A program made the translations under genes and the position numbers. A DNA stretch of 7,464 nt from Legionellaceae bacterium. GTDB lineage: Bacteria > Pseudomonadota > Gammaproteobacteria > Legionellales > Legionellaceae. Below are positions 6,548-7,464 of this stretch, one piece after another. The notes beneath the pieces were generated by a model. That model saw nothing but the letters and a program-made list of their open reading frames with translations. It ran no database searches and had not been told where the DNA came from. The first letter of the stretch is position 1; each line of letters opens with the position of its first letter. Location of the stretch: the NCBI GenBank assembly GCA_947473535.1, contig CANJFK010000035.1, positions 1 through 7,464 on the forward strand. The letters are read 5' to 3'.

Positions 6548-7464
6548 GATCTGAGCCTGGCAAAAAAACAATCACCGGCTGACCTGCCATGATTTCCTTA
6601 GGGGCCCCAACCATTGCCTTTATTCGAAAAACTAATTTGTTACTATTATCTCGACTATAGACAAGCGGCGGCACATATTCAGCATCTGGTGAAACGTAGC
6701 TAATGACGGCACGCTTAGTTTTAGTGCAGTTTTCACAGGAAAATTTAATTTTCATGCCAACATGAAGTGTGGCTAACGCTTTGAGGGGTACAAAGAACTC
6801 AATACGTGTATTGCTTGGTGTTAATAATGACATGACAGGGCGCTGAGCGCCGACGAATTCACCTGGTCTAAAATAAGTATCAAAGATCATACCATCCGCT
6901 GGCGCATGCATCGTTTTCTGTGACAACTCCCATTTGGCTTCTTTTAATTTTGCTTTTATGACTTTAAATTGAGCCTTTTGAGCACTAATTTGCTCAGGCC
7001 TGGCACCTTGATTAGCTAAATCCAAGTTTGCTTGAAATTGTGCTTTCACCTGTTGAAATTCTTGATAACGCTCCACCGAGGCATCAAGCGTATCTTTATC
7101 CATGACGTGTTTATCAAATAAAGTCTGGTTGCGCTTGACGCGTAGAGCCGCTAACCCGACTTGTGCTTCGGCTTGCGCCATTTGTGCTTTTATTGCGGCT
7201 ATTTCAGCAGGCCTTCGTGGTTTTTCTAGGTCGCTTAATACCTTTGCCGCTTGCATTAACGCTGCTCTCGCCTCACTGAGCTGGATTGCTTGCGGGTTGG
7301 GATCAAGGATAAATAATAAATCGCCTTGTTTTACTTGCTGTCCCCGCTGAACACACATCTTCATCAACGCACCGGCAGCAGGAGACGCAAGATAAATATT
7401 CTCCCCCTCTACATAACCTTGATAGGACTGATCGGGTTTACCACAGCTACTTAACAGAATAGCC
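6540..7464 (-). CDS. HlyD/YbhG-like periplasmic membrane fusion lipoprotein, N-terminus beyond the window
   Basis: This is the periplasmic adaptor joining the ABC exporter to an outer-membrane channel. The frame is open to the right edge, so the first few codons (start and most of the signal peptide) are missing; 307 residues are visible. The visible start AILLSSCGKPDQSYQGYVEG contains a lipobox, LSSC, with the Cys codon at 7445-7443, so the protein is probably a lipoprotein. Next come a biotinyl-lipoyl half-motif (YLASPAAGALMKMCVQRGQQ) and a helical hairpin with two similar segments, RPAEIAAIKAQMAQAEAQ and RPEQISAQKAQFKVIKAK. The second lipoyl half is HAPADGMIFDTYFRPGEFVG, and a beta-barrel region ends the protein. 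That region contains a Cys-Glu-Asn-Cys pair, residues 237 and 240 counted from the lipid Cys. I recall a similar CxxC in relatives near RbbA-type transporters. The stop TAA at 6542-6540 lies inside the ATPase gene. It is the first visible gene of the operon; the promoter is outside the window. Confidence 0.93.
   Translation of the reverse strand, partial: AILLSSCGKPDQSYQGYVEGENIYLASPAAGALMKMCVQRGQQVKQGDLLFILDPNPQAIQLSEARAALMQAAKVLSDLEKPRRPAEIAAIKAQMAQAEAQVGLAALRVKRNQTLFDKHVMDKDTLDASVERYQEFQQVKAQFQANLDLANQGARPEQISAQKAQFKVIKAKLKEAKWELSQKTMHAPADGMIFDTYFRPGEFVGAQRPVMSLLTPSNTRIEFFVPLKALATLHVGMKIKFSCENCTKTKRAVISYVSPDAEYVPPLVYSRDNSNKLVFRIKAMVGAPKEIMAGQPVIVFLPGSDHE

Noticed and set aside
6548..6571. 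TTG at 6571 as the ATPase start
   Set aside because: It adds eight residues unlike the family, has no Shine-Dalgarno and increases the overlap with the fusion-protein gene to 32 bases; the ATG at 6547 fits relatives better.
7102..7367. Plus-strand frame 7102-7350, and a TTG start at 7367 for the fusion protein
   Set aside because: The plus frame is antisense to the helical hairpin of the fusion protein. The start at 7367 would remove the lipobox and half of the lipoyl motif, and the frame is open to the window edge.

Overview
The window looks like chromosomal DNA of a low-to-moderate GC gammaproteobacterium. The envelope gene families and an interspersed GC-rich palindrome with the MDSRLRG-type translation fit a Legionellales-like genome. 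That placement is an inference from family resemblance and base composition, not from a marker gene. Coding density is high and no gap between genes exceeds about 180 bases. No rRNA, tRNA, CRISPR array, transposase or phage gene was seen.

Layout from right to left on the minus strand: positions 7464-4380 hold a tightly coupled three-gene export operon. It runs from a lipoprotein-type HlyD/YbhG-like membrane fusion protein (5' end beyond the window), through an ABC ATPase, to an ABC-2 permease. The genes overlap by 8 and 4 bases. Together they should form a tripartite drug or metabolite exporter: the ATPase and a permease dimer in the inner membrane, and the fusion protein leading to a TolC-type outer membrane channel that is not encoded here. 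Only one permease gene is present, so a homodimer is implied.

Positions 3519-4369 hold a small plus-strand islet: two unrecognised genes (130 and 93 codons) separated by a nested inverted repeat of about 148 bases. The inner part is the common dispersed palindromic repeat; the outer arms are a separate 19-base inverted repeat pair. The second gene converges on the ABC operon with only 10 bases between the stop codons.

Positions 3408-1 return to the minus strand: a complete multipass acyltransferase of the HGSNAT/NagX type, then 73 bases later an RND efflux permease that runs off the left edge after 738 codons. The acyltransferase start and the islet start are divergent across a 110-base region that contains a perfect 12-base palindrome.

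Most of the window is recognisable envelope transport machinery. The least explained part is the plus-strand islet with its composite palindrome. I see no clear evidence of a wholly new system.
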